Positions 1-8,656 of a stretch of DNA of 64,000 nt are shown in pieces. Each line of letters begins with the position of its first letter. Position 1 is the stretch's first letter. The stretch spans positions 246,894 to 310,893 of the forward strand of contig CAVYWA010000011.1 in NCBI GenBank assembly GCA_963772165.1, given 5' to 3'. Below the pieces are notes generated by a model, which was not told the origin of the DNA, did not search any database, and saw nothing but the letters and a program-made list of their open reading frames with translations. Both the position numbers and the translations under genes were made by a program. The stretch comes from JAGVPT01 sp963772165. GTDB lineage: Bacteria; Bacteroidota; Ignavibacteria; UBA10030; UBA8401.

Positions 1-543
1 AAAGCAATCGTATAAAGCGCGATGAAATTGCCGTACAAGGAATGTTTTCCGGATCGAGTTTTTCTTCATCGTCGCATTCGCGATCATCACGGGAATATTT
101 CGTTTGTGCAGCGCCCAAATCAAATTGGGCCACACGTCGTAACGAACCATCACCACCGCAGTCGGTTGAACGACATCAACGAACTCGTTCACTTGCCGAT
201 AGGAGTCGAATGGGAGATATGAAATAATATCCGCCAGTTTGTAAGACTTGGAATGCTCGTATCCGGACGGCGAAAAGAACGTGGCAATAATATCGATCTC
301 GGGGTGTGATTGTTTTATCGCAGCGATGATCGGCTTCGCTTGTTCAAACTCTCCCAGTGAAGAGGAATGAAACCAGAGGCGGTGACGTCCATGCGAAAGA
401 TTGACTTCTTCCTTGATGATGGTGAAGAGGTTCCGCCGCCCCTGAATGCCGCGGCGGATTTTTTTGTTGAAGAGACCGGCGCACTGGAACGCGCACCACA
501 TCGCCGGTACCACGAGAATGTTATAGAATAATTTCCAGGCCAT
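1..543 (-). CDS. waaA: 3-deoxy-D-manno-octulosonic acid (Kdo) transferase, N-terminal part (cut by window edge)
   Basis: The first 181 codons of a minus-strand gene are visible. The start is the ATG at 543-541 (MAWKLFYNILVV), which gives a hydrophobic N-terminal anchor as in WaaA. Family hallmarks follow: WFHSSSLGEFEQAKPII (the counterpart of the usual HxxSxGE segment with the catalytic Glu), PFDS, and YDVWPNLIWALHKRNIPVMI, matching the WPN...GIPV region before the interdomain linker. WaaA adds Kdo from CMP-Kdo to lipid A precursor at the inner membrane. The C-terminal CMP-Kdo-binding half lies outside the window. KdsC, another Kdo-pathway enzyme, is encoded at 34.7 kb. Identity is from motifs only; the number of Kdo units added cannot be judged. 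Confidence 0.85.
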   Translation of the reverse strand, partial: MAWKLFYNILVVPAMWCAFQCAGLFNKKIRRGIQGRRNLFTIIKEEVNLSHGRHRLWFHSSSLGEFEQAKPIIAAIKQSHPEIDIIATFFSPSGYEHSKSYKLADIISYLPFDSYRQVNEFVDVVQPTAVVMVRYDVWPNLIWALHKRNIPVMIANATMKKNSIRKTFLVRQFHRALYDCF

Positions 544-705
544 TGTGCGTTGAACGTGATGAAGTTCGCTACCGTGAACCATGTACAGCAGCGCTGAATC
601 GCCTCTACGATGCATCCCCACGGTGTGAGAATCGCAGGACAAATATAGTTACGCCAGGTTACTTGTGCAATGAAAAATCCGGGAAATAATTTCATCTACC
701 GCCGG

Positions 706-734
706 TTGATTATCGCAGGGGAGTTCGGTATATT
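706..734 (+). promoter_or_regulatory. sigma70-type promoter for the nucleotidyltransferase gene
   Basis: TTGATT (706-711) is followed by a 17-bp spacer and TATATT (729-734), 24 bp before the ATG at 758. The same -35/-10 geometry recurs before several genes in this window. Seen in sequence; activity is inferred. Confidence 0.5.
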
Positions 735-757
735 ATCATTCCTAAAAATTAAAGAGT

Positions 758-1732
758 ATGCGAGCTATTATACCGGTCGCCGGAGTTGGTAGCAGACTGC
801 GGCCCCATACCTACACGATACCGAAAGTGCTCCTCAATGTGGCAGGAAAGCCGATTATCGGCCACATTATGGATAAAATTATCGCCGGGGGATTTGACTC
901 GGCCACGATCATTGTCGGCTATTTAGGCGACAAGGTCAAAGAATATATCTCGGGAAATTATTCCATCAGCGTAGATTTTGTCGAACAGGAAGAACGGCTG
1001 GGTTTGGGCCATGCCATCTATTTGTCGCGTCACACCATCTCAAAAGATCCAATCCTGATTATTCTCGGCGATACCGTGTTCGACGTGAATCTTTCAGCCA
1101 TGACACACGGAAAATATTCGAGCATTGGCGTGAAGGAAGTTGCGGATCCGCGGCGCTTCGGTGTAGCCGAGACGACGGACGGTTTTGTCACTAGGTTAAC
1201 TGAAAAACCTGAGCACCCGACGAGCAATCTTGCGATCGTCGGCCTTTATTTTATCCAGCATCCGGACATTTTACTTGAGTGCCTGAAGCAGATGATTAAA
1301 AGTGATGTGCGGACGAAAGGGGAGTTTCAACTTACCGACGGACTACAGCTCATGATTGAGCGGGGAGAGAAGATCAAGACATTCACGATTGACGGCTGGT
1401 TCGATTGCGGTAAGCCTGAGACGCTTCTTGAAACGAATAAGCATTTATTAAATCAAAATTCAACTCATTCTATTCCCGAGGGTGTAGTTGTTATCCCGCC
1501 CGTGTTTATTTCCCCAAAATCCACTGTAAAAAATTCCATCATTGGCCCGAATACAACCATCGCAGCGGGGGCAACAGTTGAGAATTCCGTCGTAAGGAAT
1601 TCCATCGTCAGCGAGGACGCGACCGTTCAGGGTGCGCTGCTCGAAGAATCCATTATCGGCAGCAATGCACTGGTGAGGGGCGGTTATAAAAGAATTAACA
1701 TCGGCGATTCGTCCGAACTCGAGTTTTACTAA
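758..1732 (+). CDS. sugar-phosphate nucleotidyltransferase with left-handed beta-helix tail
   Basis: This 324-residue protein opens with the pyrophosphorylase signature GVGSRLRPHTYTIPKVLLNVAGKP, a variant of the GxGxRLxPLTxxxPK loop that binds nucleotide and sugar phosphate. ILGDTVFD supplies the metal-binding Asp near residue 105, and WFDCGKPETLLETN marks the end of the catalytic domain. Residues 245-310 carry hexapeptide-like repeats (VVVIPPVFI, IIGPNTTIAAGA, VENSVV, IVSEDATV) that predict a left-handed beta-helix, as in RmlA-long and GlmU-like enzymes. It should make an NDP-sugar for surface glycans; nucleotide and sugar specificity cannot be read. It lies 47 bp before metK with the same orientation. 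Confidence 0.85.
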   Translation: MRAIIPVAGVGSRLRPHTYTIPKVLLNVAGKPIIGHIMDKIIAGGFDSATIIVGYLGDKVKEYISGNYSISVDFVEQEERLGLGHAIYLSRHTISKDPILIILGDTVFDVNLSAMTHGKYSSIGVKEVADPRRFGVAETTDGFVTRLTEKPEHPTSNLAIVGLYFIQHPDILLECLKQMIKSDVRTKGEFQLTDGLQLMIERGEKIKTFTIDGWFDCGKPETLLETNKHLLNQNSTHSIPEGVVVIPPVFISPKSTVKNSIIGPNTTIAAGATVENSVVRNSIVSEDATVQGALLEESIIGSNALVRGGYKRINIGDSSELEFY

Positions 1733-1779
1733 AAGCGTAATCATTAACAATCCAAACAGTACTTAGGAGCAAAAATTCA

Positions 1780-2922
1780 ATGAGGTATCTTTTTACGTCC
1801 GAATCCGTTTCCGAAGGGCATCCCGATAAGGTCTGCGATGCAATTTCGGATGCCGTGTTGGATGCATTGCTCAGGCAGGACAAATACTCGCGTGTAGCGT
1901 GCGAATGCTTTGTGACTACCGGCCTGGTCATGATCGGAGGCGAAATTACGACGAACGCGTATGTGGATTTCCAAACGCTTGCGCGTGAAACCGTTCGAGA
2001 AATCGGTTATACAAAAGCGGAATACAAATTTGATGCGGATTCATGTTCGGTGATCTCGAGTATCCATTCACAATCAGCGGACATTGCCCGAGGGGTGAAC
2101 ACCGGCGGCGCAGGCGACCAGGGAATGATGTTCGGTTATGCCAACAATGAAACTCCCGAGTTAATGCCGATGCCGATCATGTTCGCGCATAAACTCGTCC
2201 GGCGTCTTGCCGAAATCCGAAAGAAAAATCTCCGCCTTATGCCGTATCTTCGGCCCGATGCAAAATCGCAGGTGACGGTGGAGTATAACGGCGGCACGCC
2301 GGTTCGCGTTGACACCGTGGTTATTTCCACCCAGCACGACGCAGACGCTTCTCAGAAACGTATTCGTGAGGACGTCATTCACCATGTTGTCGGGAAAGTG
2401 ATCCCGGAACATCTGCTTGATAAGAAAACGAAATATTACGTTAACCCGACCGGGCGTTTTGAAATCGGCGGGCCGCACGGCGACAGCGGCTTGACGGGAA
2501 GAAAAATCATCGTTGATACGTACGGCGGGCGCGCTCCCCACGGCGGCGGTGCATTCTCCGGAAAAGATCCTTCAAAAGTCGACCGGAGCGCTGCATACGC
2601 AGCACGGCATCTTGCGAAGAATATCGTTGCGGCCGGACTGGCGACGGAATGCCAGATTCAAGTTGCGTACGCAATCGGTGTTGCGGAACCGGTGTCGATT
2701 TACGTGAATACATTCGGGACGGGAAAGATTCCGGATTCGGAAATTTCCCGCATCCTAAAAAGCGAAATCGATATGACACCCCGCGGCATTATCGACAGGT
2801 TGAATCTGCTTCGCCCGATTTACAGGAAAACGGCTTCGTACGGCCACTTCGGACGCGACGATAAGGATTTTACGTGGGAAGCGCTCGACCTCGTCCCGAT
2901 ATTAAAGCGCGCGGTAAAATAA
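1780..2922 (+). CDS. metK: S-adenosylmethionine synthetase
   Basis: The 380-residue protein matches MetK over its full length. The N-terminus has FTSESVSEGHPDK (ATP-binding His), GAGDQGMMFGYA is the hallmark ATP/methionine loop, and GGGAFSGKDPSKVDRSAAY is the second P-loop-like signature. It makes SAM from methionine and ATP in the cytoplasm as a tetramer. A Shine-Dalgarno AGGAG (1765-1769) precedes the ATG. ahcY starts 53 bp downstream on the same strand, so synthesis of SAM and removal of S-adenosylhomocysteine are probably co-transcribed. No SAM riboswitch motif was recognised in the 47-bp leader. Confidence 0.97.
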   Translation: MRYLFTSESVSEGHPDKVCDAISDAVLDALLRQDKYSRVACECFVTTGLVMIGGEITTNAYVDFQTLARETVREIGYTKAEYKFDADSCSVISSIHSQSADIARGVNTGGAGDQGMMFGYANNETPELMPMPIMFAHKLVRRLAEIRKKNLRLMPYLRPDAKSQVTVEYNGGTPVRVDTVVISTQHDADASQKRIREDVIHHVVGKVIPEHLLDKKTKYYVNPTGRFEIGGPHGDSGLTGRKIIVDTYGGRAPHGGGAFSGKDPSKVDRSAAYAARHLAKNIVAAGLATECQIQVAYAIGVAEPVSIYVNTFGTGKIPDSEISRILKSEIDMTPRGIIDRLNLLRPIYRKTASYGHFGRDDKDFTWEALDLVPILKRAVK

Positions 2923-2975
2923 TTGGTATCGGCACCGCTCATAATCAAAAACTTTTTAAGAATTCTGGAGAGATA

Positions 2976-4253
2976 ATGAACGAGAAAAAAGGACGCTTTA
3001 AAGTCAGAGATTTGAAGCTTGCTGCAGAAGGGCACAAGCTTATCGAATGGGCAGAATCACGTATGCCGGTCATGATGGCGCTGCGTGAGAAATACAAAAC
3101 CACAAAACCGTTGAAAGGCTTCCGGATCGCGGGATGCCTGCACGTCACCAAGGAAACGGCAGTGCTCGTGAAGACCTTTGTTGAAGCGGGTGCACAGGTG
3201 AGCTGGAGCGGATGCAACCCGCTATCGACCAACGATGCAGTCGCGGCCGCGCTTGCGGATGACGGCGTCTCTATTTTTGCCTGGCATGGGATGAACGTGA
3301 AAGAATTTTATTGGTGCATCGACGAGACGCTGAAATTCAAGCCGAATCTGACGCTCGACGACGGAGCGGACTTGATTTTTACCGTGCACAACAAGCATCA
3401 GGAACTGATCCCCGAAATTATTGGGGGAACCGAGGAGACGACGACGGGTATTCATCGGCTTCGGGCGATGGCAAAAGACGGTGCGCTGAAATATCCCGTC
3501 ATTGCCGTGAACGATGCCGAAACAAAATGGGATTTCGACAACGTTTATGGAACGGGGCAATCGACAATCGACGGCGTGATTCGTGCAACGAGCGTGCTGA
3601 TTGCGGGAAAAAACGTTGTCATCGCCGGTTACGGACATTGCGGCCGGGGCGTTGCCATGCGGGCGAAGGGGCTTGGAGCGAATGTCATTGTCACGGAGGT
3701 GAAAGCGACCGCCGCATTAAAAGCCACACTCGAAGGATACCGGGTGATGACGATGGATCAAGCGGTAAAAGTCGGCGACATCTTTATTACCGCAACCGGC
3801 GTTAAGGACATTATCGTCGACCGTCACTTCAAACTGTTGAAGGACGGAGCGATCATCTGCAATACGGGACATTACGATTGCGAAATTAATCTGGGCGATC
3901 TAAAAAAACAAACGAAAAGCATCCGCGAAATCCGTCCGAATAATGAAGAGTACATCACAAAGGATGGCCGGCGCATTTATGTCCTCGCACAAGGGAGGCT
4001 TGTCAACTTAGCGGCCGCTGAAGGGCATCCGTCGGAAGTGATGGATATGTCGTTCGCCAATCAATTTATGTCGCAGCTGCGCCTTGCTGAGGTCTTCAAA
4101 AAGGGAAAGAAGTATGAAAATAAGGTGCACGACATTTCTGTTGAACAGGATCAGGAAATCGCCGGCGTGAAATTGTCCACACAAGGTCTCAAGATCGATA
4201 CGCTGACGCCGGAACAGAAACTGTACATGGAAGATTACAGCGCCGGAACGTAA
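2976..4253 (+). CDS. ahcY: adenosylhomocysteinase
   Basis: This 425-residue enzyme hydrolyses S-adenosylhomocysteine to adenosine and homocysteine using bound NAD. Visible hallmarks are AGCLHVTKETAVL and SWSGCNPLSTNDAVAAAL in the substrate domain, VYGTGQSTIDGVIR, the NAD-binding GYGHCGRGVAMRAKG, and GHYDCEIN. The C-terminus ends EDYSAGT; most homologues end near KPDHYRY, so the last residues are divergent. The reading frame stays open upstream to 2874, but that would overlap metK. The ATG at 2976 is chosen because GGAG at 2967-2970 sits about 5 nt before it and the protein then aligns with family length. A strong terminator follows at 4280. Confidence 0.96.
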   Translation: MNEKKGRFKVRDLKLAAEGHKLIEWAESRMPVMMALREKYKTTKPLKGFRIAGCLHVTKETAVLVKTFVEAGAQVSWSGCNPLSTNDAVAAALADDGVSIFAWHGMNVKEFYWCIDETLKFKPNLTLDDGADLIFTVHNKHQELIPEIIGGTEETTTGIHRLRAMAKDGALKYPVIAVNDAETKWDFDNVYGTGQSTIDGVIRATSVLIAGKNVVIAGYGHCGRGVAMRAKGLGANVIVTEVKATAALKATLEGYRVMTMDQAVKVGDIFITATGVKDIIVDRHFKLLKDGAIICNTGHYDCEINLGDLKKQTKSIREIRPNNEEYITKDGRRIYVLAQGRLVNLAAAEGHPSEVMDMSFANQFMSQLRLAEVFKKGKKYENKVHDISVEQDQEIAGVKLSTQGLKIDTLTPEQKLYMEDYSAGT

Positions 4254-4279
4254 AAGCCGGCTGAATCCAGTAGCGAAAG

Positions 4280-4317
4280 CAGGGTTTCATCAGCGTTGAT
4301 GAAACCCTGTTCGTTTA
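4280..4317 (+). terminator. intrinsic terminator after ahcY
   Basis: CAGGGTTTCATCA (4280-4292) pairs perfectly with TGATGAAACCCTG (4297-4309) across a GCGT loop, followed by a T-rich tail (TTCGTTTATT). The 13-bp perfect stem is among the strongest in the window. Confidence 0.8.
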
Positions 4318-4386
4318 TTGGAACGTACGTGTTCCAGTATTGGTTTTCATATTGTCCCCCATACAATAAGAAAGGAATCTGTGTCG

Positions 4387-4971
4387 ATGAAAAAGCAATT
4401 CGTTTTGGCAGTGGCGTTGGCATTATGTGCGGCAAGTTTCGCCCAATCGCAGGATACTACTTCGGAGAAGAAGAAAATGAATCATGAGACGGGAGTTTAC
4501 GGCTTTACGATGAAGACCATCGACGGCAAAGACAAACCGCTTGCGGATTATAAAGGCGACGTCCTCTTGATCGTGAATGTTGCATCTTTCTGCGGAAACA
4601 CTCCGCAGTATAAAAACCTTGAGAGCCTTTATGAAGCCTACAAAGACAAGGGTTTTAGGATTCTTGCGTTTCCAGCGAATAATTTCGGTCAGCAGGAACC
4701 CGGGAACAATGAGGAGATTAAGTCGTTCTGCGATAATACGTACCACGTCACATTCGATATGTTTTCTAAAATCAGCGTCAAGGGGGACGACCAGCACCCG
4801 TTGTATCGTTATTTAACCACGGGAACGGATTTCAAGGGGGATATCGGTTGGAACTTCGCAAAATTTCTGGTTGACCGCAATGGCCGTGTTGTTGCCCGGT
4901 ATGCGCCGAAAAAGATTCCGACGGACGACGAAGTCGTTCAGAAAATTAAACAGTTAATCGCGGAAAAATAG
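4387..4971 (+). CDS. periplasmic glutathione peroxidase family protein
   Basis: The ATG at 4387 starts a 194-residue protein with a clear signal peptide (MKKQFVLAVALALCAASFAQ), so it should act in the periplasm. The GPx fold motifs are complete: NVASFCGNTPQY carries the peroxidatic Cys (Cys, not selenocysteine), FPANNFGQQEPG carries the Gln, and GWNFAKFLVD carries the Trp-Asn of the catalytic tetrad. Such bacterial enzymes usually use thioredoxin-like donors rather than glutathione; that is family knowledge, not shown here. It is a single gene between the ahcY terminator and a MITE-like repeat. An upstream in-frame extension to 4318 would hide the signal peptide and is rejected. Confidence 0.93.
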   Translation: MKKQFVLAVALALCAASFAQSQDTTSEKKKMNHETGVYGFTMKTIDGKDKPLADYKGDVLLIVNVASFCGNTPQYKNLESLYEAYKDKGFRILAFPANNFGQQEPGNNEEIKSFCDNTYHVTFDMFSKISVKGDDQHPLYRYLTTGTDFKGDIGWNFAKFLVDRNGRVVARYAPKKIPTDDEVVQKIKQLIAEK

Positions 4972-4977
4972 TGTTAT

Positions 4978-5233
4978 TAACTGACGTTACGCAAAAGGCC
5001 AAAACCTTTTCATATGTCGCCCCTAACGGGGCTTCATCGATAGCTCTGGCGCATCACTACAAATATTTCGCTCCTATCGGAGCTTTATTCACTGCTCTAA
5101 CTCCTATACAGTTGATAGATTGTGAGTCCCGGAGGGACGAAATATTTGTAGTTTGAATAACCCACGCTTATTTAAAGCTCCGTAGGAGCGATATAAGAAT
5201 CATATTGAGGGGCCCTCCGCGTAACGTCAGTTA
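4978..5233. mobile_element. MITE-like palindromic repeat element, about 256 bp
   Basis: The segment is bounded by perfect 15-bp inverted repeats, TAACTGACGTTACGC (4978-4992) and GCGTAACGTCAGTTA (5219-5233). If the outer TA is read as a target duplication, the pattern fits TA-inserting (IS630/mariner-type) transposition, which is inference. Inside is a second perfect 14-bp inverted repeat (5057-5070 with 5138-5151) and several short GC-rich hairpins of the type GCCCCTAACGGGGC, GCTCCTATCGGAGC, GTCCCGGAGGGAC and GCTCCGTAGGAGC. It encodes no convincing protein. It begins 7 bp after the glutathione peroxidase stop codon. Confidence 0.7.
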
Positions 5234-5316
5234 TTAATTGTCGGGCACCTTCTTCAATTACCCTTCCGAGTATTTCCATATATCGCAATTTGCCGGTTAA
5301 GGTGTGCGGCACTTCC

Positions 5317-5380
5317 TTCGACGCTCCCGTTCCGCTGAAGCGGGACGGGATTCAGAATGAGCCATCGCGGCTGAGTCGAA
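5317..5380. repeat. nested inverted repeat (cruciform-like)
   Basis: TCCCGTTCCGC (5325-5335) pairs with GCGGGACGGGA (5340-5350) with one wobble across a TGAA loop, and the pair is enclosed by TTCGAC (5317-5322) and GTCGAA (5375-5380). It resembles the dispersed intergenic palindromes (ttcgactc...gagtcgaa type) common in many bacterial genomes. The rest of 5234-5453 holds nothing recognisable. Confidence 0.5.
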
Positions 5381-5453
5381 CGATCTTAGTGTGCTTGGCA
5401 TTCTTCACTCAGTACATCTATTTCAAAAGCCCTATTACCCCTTCCTCATTTCG

Positions 5454-5482
5454 TTGATTGTCGTACGATTTATAGGTATATT
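5454..5482 (+). promoter_or_regulatory. sigma70-type promoter for hisDC
   Basis: TTGATT (5454-5459), 17-bp spacer, TATATT (5477-5482). A 6-bp hairpin CAGAAA/TTTCTG (5487-5502) lies in the leader directly before the GAGGA Shine-Dalgarno (5502-5506) and could modulate initiation; the latter is speculation. Confidence 0.55.
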
Positions 5483-5508
5483 TTTTCAGAAATTTATTTC
5501 TGAGGATT

Positions 5509-6801
5509 ATGGTACGGCAATTTGACATTCGCTCTTCGCGGTCTACCCCCCAAGTATTGATGCGAAAATCCCGGTCATCGTCTCCGGTTATCGGGGAAGC
5601 GGTTGCCGCCATTATTCGCCGAGTCCAATTTCAGGGAGATCGCGCACTTCGATTCTATACAAAAAAATTCGACGGTGTGGCATTAACGTCTCTCGCTGTG
5701 CCTGAAAGGAAAATTCGCAAAGCGTTGGCCGATGCTGATCCTGAATTTGTCCGCCTTCTTCGTGAAGCGGCGAAAAATATAAAAAGGTTTCACGAACGCC
5801 AGCGGCGTTCAGGGTGGAGAATACGGGAAAAATTCGGCTCCGACCTGCGGCAGCGGTATCTTCCGGTCGAGCGGGTTGGTGTTTATGTGCCCGGCGGGAA
5901 AGCCGCATATCCCTCCACCGTGCTGATGAACGTTATTCCTGCACAAGTTGCGGGGGTAAAAGATATCGTCCTCGTGTCGCCGCCGGACAGGAACGGAAAC
6001 GTCCATCGGGACGTGCTCACCGCTGCCGCTATTCTTGGGATCAAAAAAGTCTTCCGCATTGGCGGCGCGCAGGCTGTCGCGGCCCTTGCATACGGGACAA
6101 AATCAATTCCCGTTGTGGACGTTATCGTCGGCCCAGGGAATATTTTCGTTGCTACGGCGAAAAAGATGTTGTTCGGCAAAGTCGGCATCGACAGCATCGC
6201 AGGTCCGAGCGAGATTGTAATTCTTGCCGATGACAGCGCACGCCCTGATTTTATTGCTTCGGATATTGCAGCTCAGGCTGAACACGACGAATCCGCTTCT
6301 TCAATTCTTGTTACAACAAGTCCACCCCTTGCAGAAGCGGTGAAGAGTGAATTGAAAAGGCTGTTAACCATCCTTCCGAGAAAATCAATTATTGCATCAT
6401 CGCTTAAAAACCATGGGGCGATATTTCTGGTGAAAGATTTACAACAAGGAGTGGAGGTCGTCAATCAACTTGCGCCGGAGCATTTGGAAATTATTACGAA
6501 GAACAACGACGCAGTTCTGGAAAATGTTAAAAATGCCGGTTCTATTTTTCTCGGAAACTTCTCTCCGGTAGCCGTTGGCGATTACTTTGCCGGGCCAAAC
6601 CATGTCCTTCCGACGGAAGGCACGGCCCGTTTCTTTTCACCGCTTTCGGTCGAAACGTTTATGAAGAGATCGAGCGTCGTCAATTACTCCAGGCGGACAA
6701 TGGAATCTGTCAGCGAGAAAGTCGCACGGTTTGCCGAACGCGAGGGACTGACGGCGCATGCTCTTTCTGCCCGCTTGCGCGGAAGGGGGAAACGACGGTG
6801 A
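5509..6801 (+). CDS. hisD: histidinol dehydrogenase
   Basis: The 430-residue protein carries out the last two steps of histidine synthesis, histidinol to histidine with two NAD. Signature segments are GVYVPGGKAAYPSTVLMN, IGGAQAVAALAYGT, VGPGNIFVATAKKMLFG, GIDSIAGPSEI, and AEHDESA, where the Gln/His/Asp zinc ligands reside, plus QLAPEHLEI near the C-terminus. The start is the ATG at 5509, 3 bp after the GAGGA run ends. Its last 4 bases overlap the GTG of hisC, so the two are translationally coupled. No other his genes are in the window. Confidence 0.96.
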   Translation: MVRQFDIRSSRSTPQVLMRKSRSSSPVIGEAVAAIIRRVQFQGDRALRFYTKKFDGVALTSLAVPERKIRKALADADPEFVRLLREAAKNIKRFHERQRRSGWRIREKFGSDLRQRYLPVERVGVYVPGGKAAYPSTVLMNVIPAQVAGVKDIVLVSPPDRNGNVHRDVLTAAAILGIKKVFRIGGAQAVAALAYGTKSIPVVDVIVGPGNIFVATAKKMLFGKVGIDSIAGPSEIVILADDSARPDFIASDIAAQAEHDESASSILVTTSPPLAEAVKSELKRLLTILPRKSIIASSLKNHGAIFLVKDLQQGVEVVNQLAPEHLEIITKNNDAVLENVKNAGSIFLGNFSPVAVGDYFAGPNHVLPTEGTARFFSPLSVETFMKRSSVVNYSRRTMESVSEKVARFAEREGLTAHALSARLRGRGKRR

Positions 6802-7871
6802 ATTTTCGCGACAACATCAAGCAAAGTGTGAGGGCTTTGGAGACGTATGCCGTTAAGGGAAAAACGCTTCAACCCGGCCTCATCAAGCTCAATCAGAATG
6901 AAAACCCGTTCGATGTGCCCGACGGAATCAAGCGCGAGCTTGTTGAAGAGTTTCTGAAAAATCCATGGAACCGGTACCCGGAAGTTTTTCCCGGTGAACT
7001 GCTCCAGGCGCTTTCTTCGTTCGTTCGCCATCCGGTAGAAGGGATTATCGCAGGGAACGGCTCGAACGAGTTGATGTACACGATCCTCATGGCAACAGTA
7101 TCACGAGGAACGAAGGTACTGATTCCGTCTCCTTCATTTTTCCTGTACGAAAAAGCGGTTAAAGTGTTTGACGGCGAGGTCGTATCGGTCATGATGAAAG
7201 ATGACCTATCGTTTGCGCCGGAAGAAATTCTGCGCTCTGCCGGAATAGAAAAACCGGCGCTTATTGTACTTGTTTCCCCCAATAGCCCGACAGGCCAGTC
7301 GTTGCCGGTCGGTGATGTTGAAAAAATCCTCGCGGGCACTTCATCTCTTGTCCTTGTCGATGAAGCCTATATCGAGTTTTCTGAAAAACAAAGCGTTCAA
7401 TCACTCCTCGAAAAGTACGACCGGCTCATTATTTTGCGGACGTTTTCGAAGGCTTTCAGCATGGCCGGGCTCAGGATCGGTTATCTTCTTGCGGGGCCGG
7501 CGTTATGTGCTGAACTGTTGAAGCCGAAAATTCCGTTCACTGTGAACGCCTTTTCGGCATCGGTCGCCAAAAAGTTAATGGAACGGAAAGAAGTCGTCGA
7601 TGAACGGATTGCGTTTATCAAAAATCAAAAAAAGATTCTGTTCAACGCTCTTCGTTCGCTCAATGGCGTTGAAGTATTTTCTTCTGACACAAATTTTCTT
7701 ATCTTTAGGACGCGCCAGGATGCCGGTTTGCTGTTTCAACGGCTCCTCCAGCGAAACGTCCTTGTCCGCGATGTCAGTTCATATCCGATGCTCGAACGGA
7801 CGCTCCGCGTTAATGTGGGTACAGAAATGGAAAACAAAACATTTCTTGCCGTGCTCCGAGAACTTCTGTGA
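6798..7871 (+). CDS. hisC: histidinol-phosphate aminotransferase
   Basis: A PLP-dependent fold-type I aminotransferase of 357 residues that interconverts imidazole-acetol phosphate and histidinol phosphate with glutamate. LNQNENPFDVP is the family N-terminal motif, PNSPTGQSLP and DEAYIEF bind the cofactor (Asn, Asp, Tyr), and RTFSKAFSMAGLRIGY holds the Schiff-base Lys. It starts at GTG 6798 with AAGGGGGAAA just upstream, overlapping hisD by 4 bp. etfB begins 16 bp after its stop. Confidence 0.95.
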   Translation: MNFRDNIKQSVRALETYAVKGKTLQPGLIKLNQNENPFDVPDGIKRELVEEFLKNPWNRYPEVFPGELLQALSSFVRHPVEGIIAGNGSNELMYTILMATVSRGTKVLIPSPSFFLYEKAVKVFDGEVVSVMMKDDLSFAPEEILRSAGIEKPALIVLVSPNSPTGQSLPVGDVEKILAGTSSLVLVDEAYIEFSEKQSVQSLLEKYDRLIILRTFSKAFSMAGLRIGYLLAGPALCAELLKPKIPFTVNAFSASVAKKLMERKEVVDERIAFIKNQKKILFNALRSLNGVEVFSSDTNFLIFRTRQDAGLLFQRLLQRNVLVRDVSSYPMLERTLRVNVGTEMENKTFLAVLRELL

Positions 7872-7887
7872 ATACTTCTAAAGCGCT

Positions 7888-8634
7888 ATGAAAATTTTAG
7901 TCTTCGTCAACCACGTCCCCGACACTGAAACAAAAGTAAAAGTTGCCGCTGATGGAAAAACCATCGATACGGCGGGGGTGAACTTTATGCTGAACCCGTA
8001 CGACGAATATGCGGTCGAAGAAGGATTGAAGTTGCGGGAAAAATTCTCGGGCGAGGCGGTTGTCGTTTCGGTGGGCAGCGATACACACAAAGAAGCTCTT
8101 CGCAAGGCATTGGCGATGGGCTGCGATAAGGCCGTGCTGCTGAAGGATTCTTCAACGAACGACTCATTTGCGGTCGCCCGCGCGCTTGCCGACTATGCGA
8201 AAGAATACTCCCCCGACGTCGTGTTGTGCGGAAAACAATCCATCGATTACGATGATGCTCAAGTCGGCGGCCTGGTGGCTGAAATGCTCGGCATGCCGTC
8301 CATTTCTGTCGTTGTGAAATTGGAAATTGCATCGGGTGCTGTTGTGGCGGAAAGAGAAATCGAAGGGGGCAACGAGGTCGTTCATTCCAAATTACCCGTA
8401 GTCATCATGGCCCAAAAAGGCTTGAACCAGCCGCGTTATCCGTCATTAAAGGGAATTATGGAAGCAAAGCGGAAACAAATTGAAGAGCGTACGATCAGCC
8501 CCGTTGAAGCTAAGGTCGAGGTTCTCGCATTGAAGAAACCGGCGCCGAAAGCTTCCGGTAAAATTGTGGGAACAGACGCTTCTGCGGTTCCAGAACTCGT
8601 CCGCTTGCTGCGCGAAGAAGCGAAAGTGATTTGA
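7888..8634 (+). CDS. etfB: electron transfer flavoprotein, beta subunit
   Basis: The 248-residue protein begins MKILVFVNHVPDTETKVKV, typical of EtfB, and carries MLNPYDEYAVEEGLKLRE, VLCGKQSIDYDDAQVG, and LPVVIMAQKGLNQPRYPSLKGIMEAK, the recognition-loop region of the beta subunit. With EtfA it forms a soluble FAD-containing dimer that passes electrons from acyl-CoA and related dehydrogenases to a quinone reductase. No dehydrogenase or EtfQO gene is next to the pair, so its partner is unknown. etfA follows after 22 bp. Confidence 0.95.
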   Translation: MKILVFVNHVPDTETKVKVAADGKTIDTAGVNFMLNPYDEYAVEEGLKLREKFSGEAVVVSVGSDTHKEALRKALAMGCDKAVLLKDSSTNDSFAVARALADYAKEYSPDVVLCGKQSIDYDDAQVGGLVAEMLGMPSISVVVKLEIASGAVVAEREIEGGNEVVHSKLPVVIMAQKGLNQPRYPSLKGIMEAKRKQIEERTISPVEAKVEVLALKKPAPKASGKIVGTDASAVPELVRLLREEAKVI

Positions 8635-8656
8635 TTTTATGCAGGAACGATGACTT

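Noticed and set aside
315..695. Open frame of 126 codons on the minus strand
   Set aside because: It runs in a different frame over the waaA start; the waaA frame has clear family motifs and this one does not.
1695..1974. Minus-strand frames around the metK start
   Set aside because: Shadows of metK with odd composition and no family features.
2874..2975. N-terminal extension of ahcY
   Set aside because: It would overlap the end of metK, has no ribosome site, and the internal ATG 2976 has a good one.
4978..5233. CRISPR-like array of short repeats
   Set aside because: The repeats are inverted hairpins of unequal length and spacing, not direct repeats with regular spacers.
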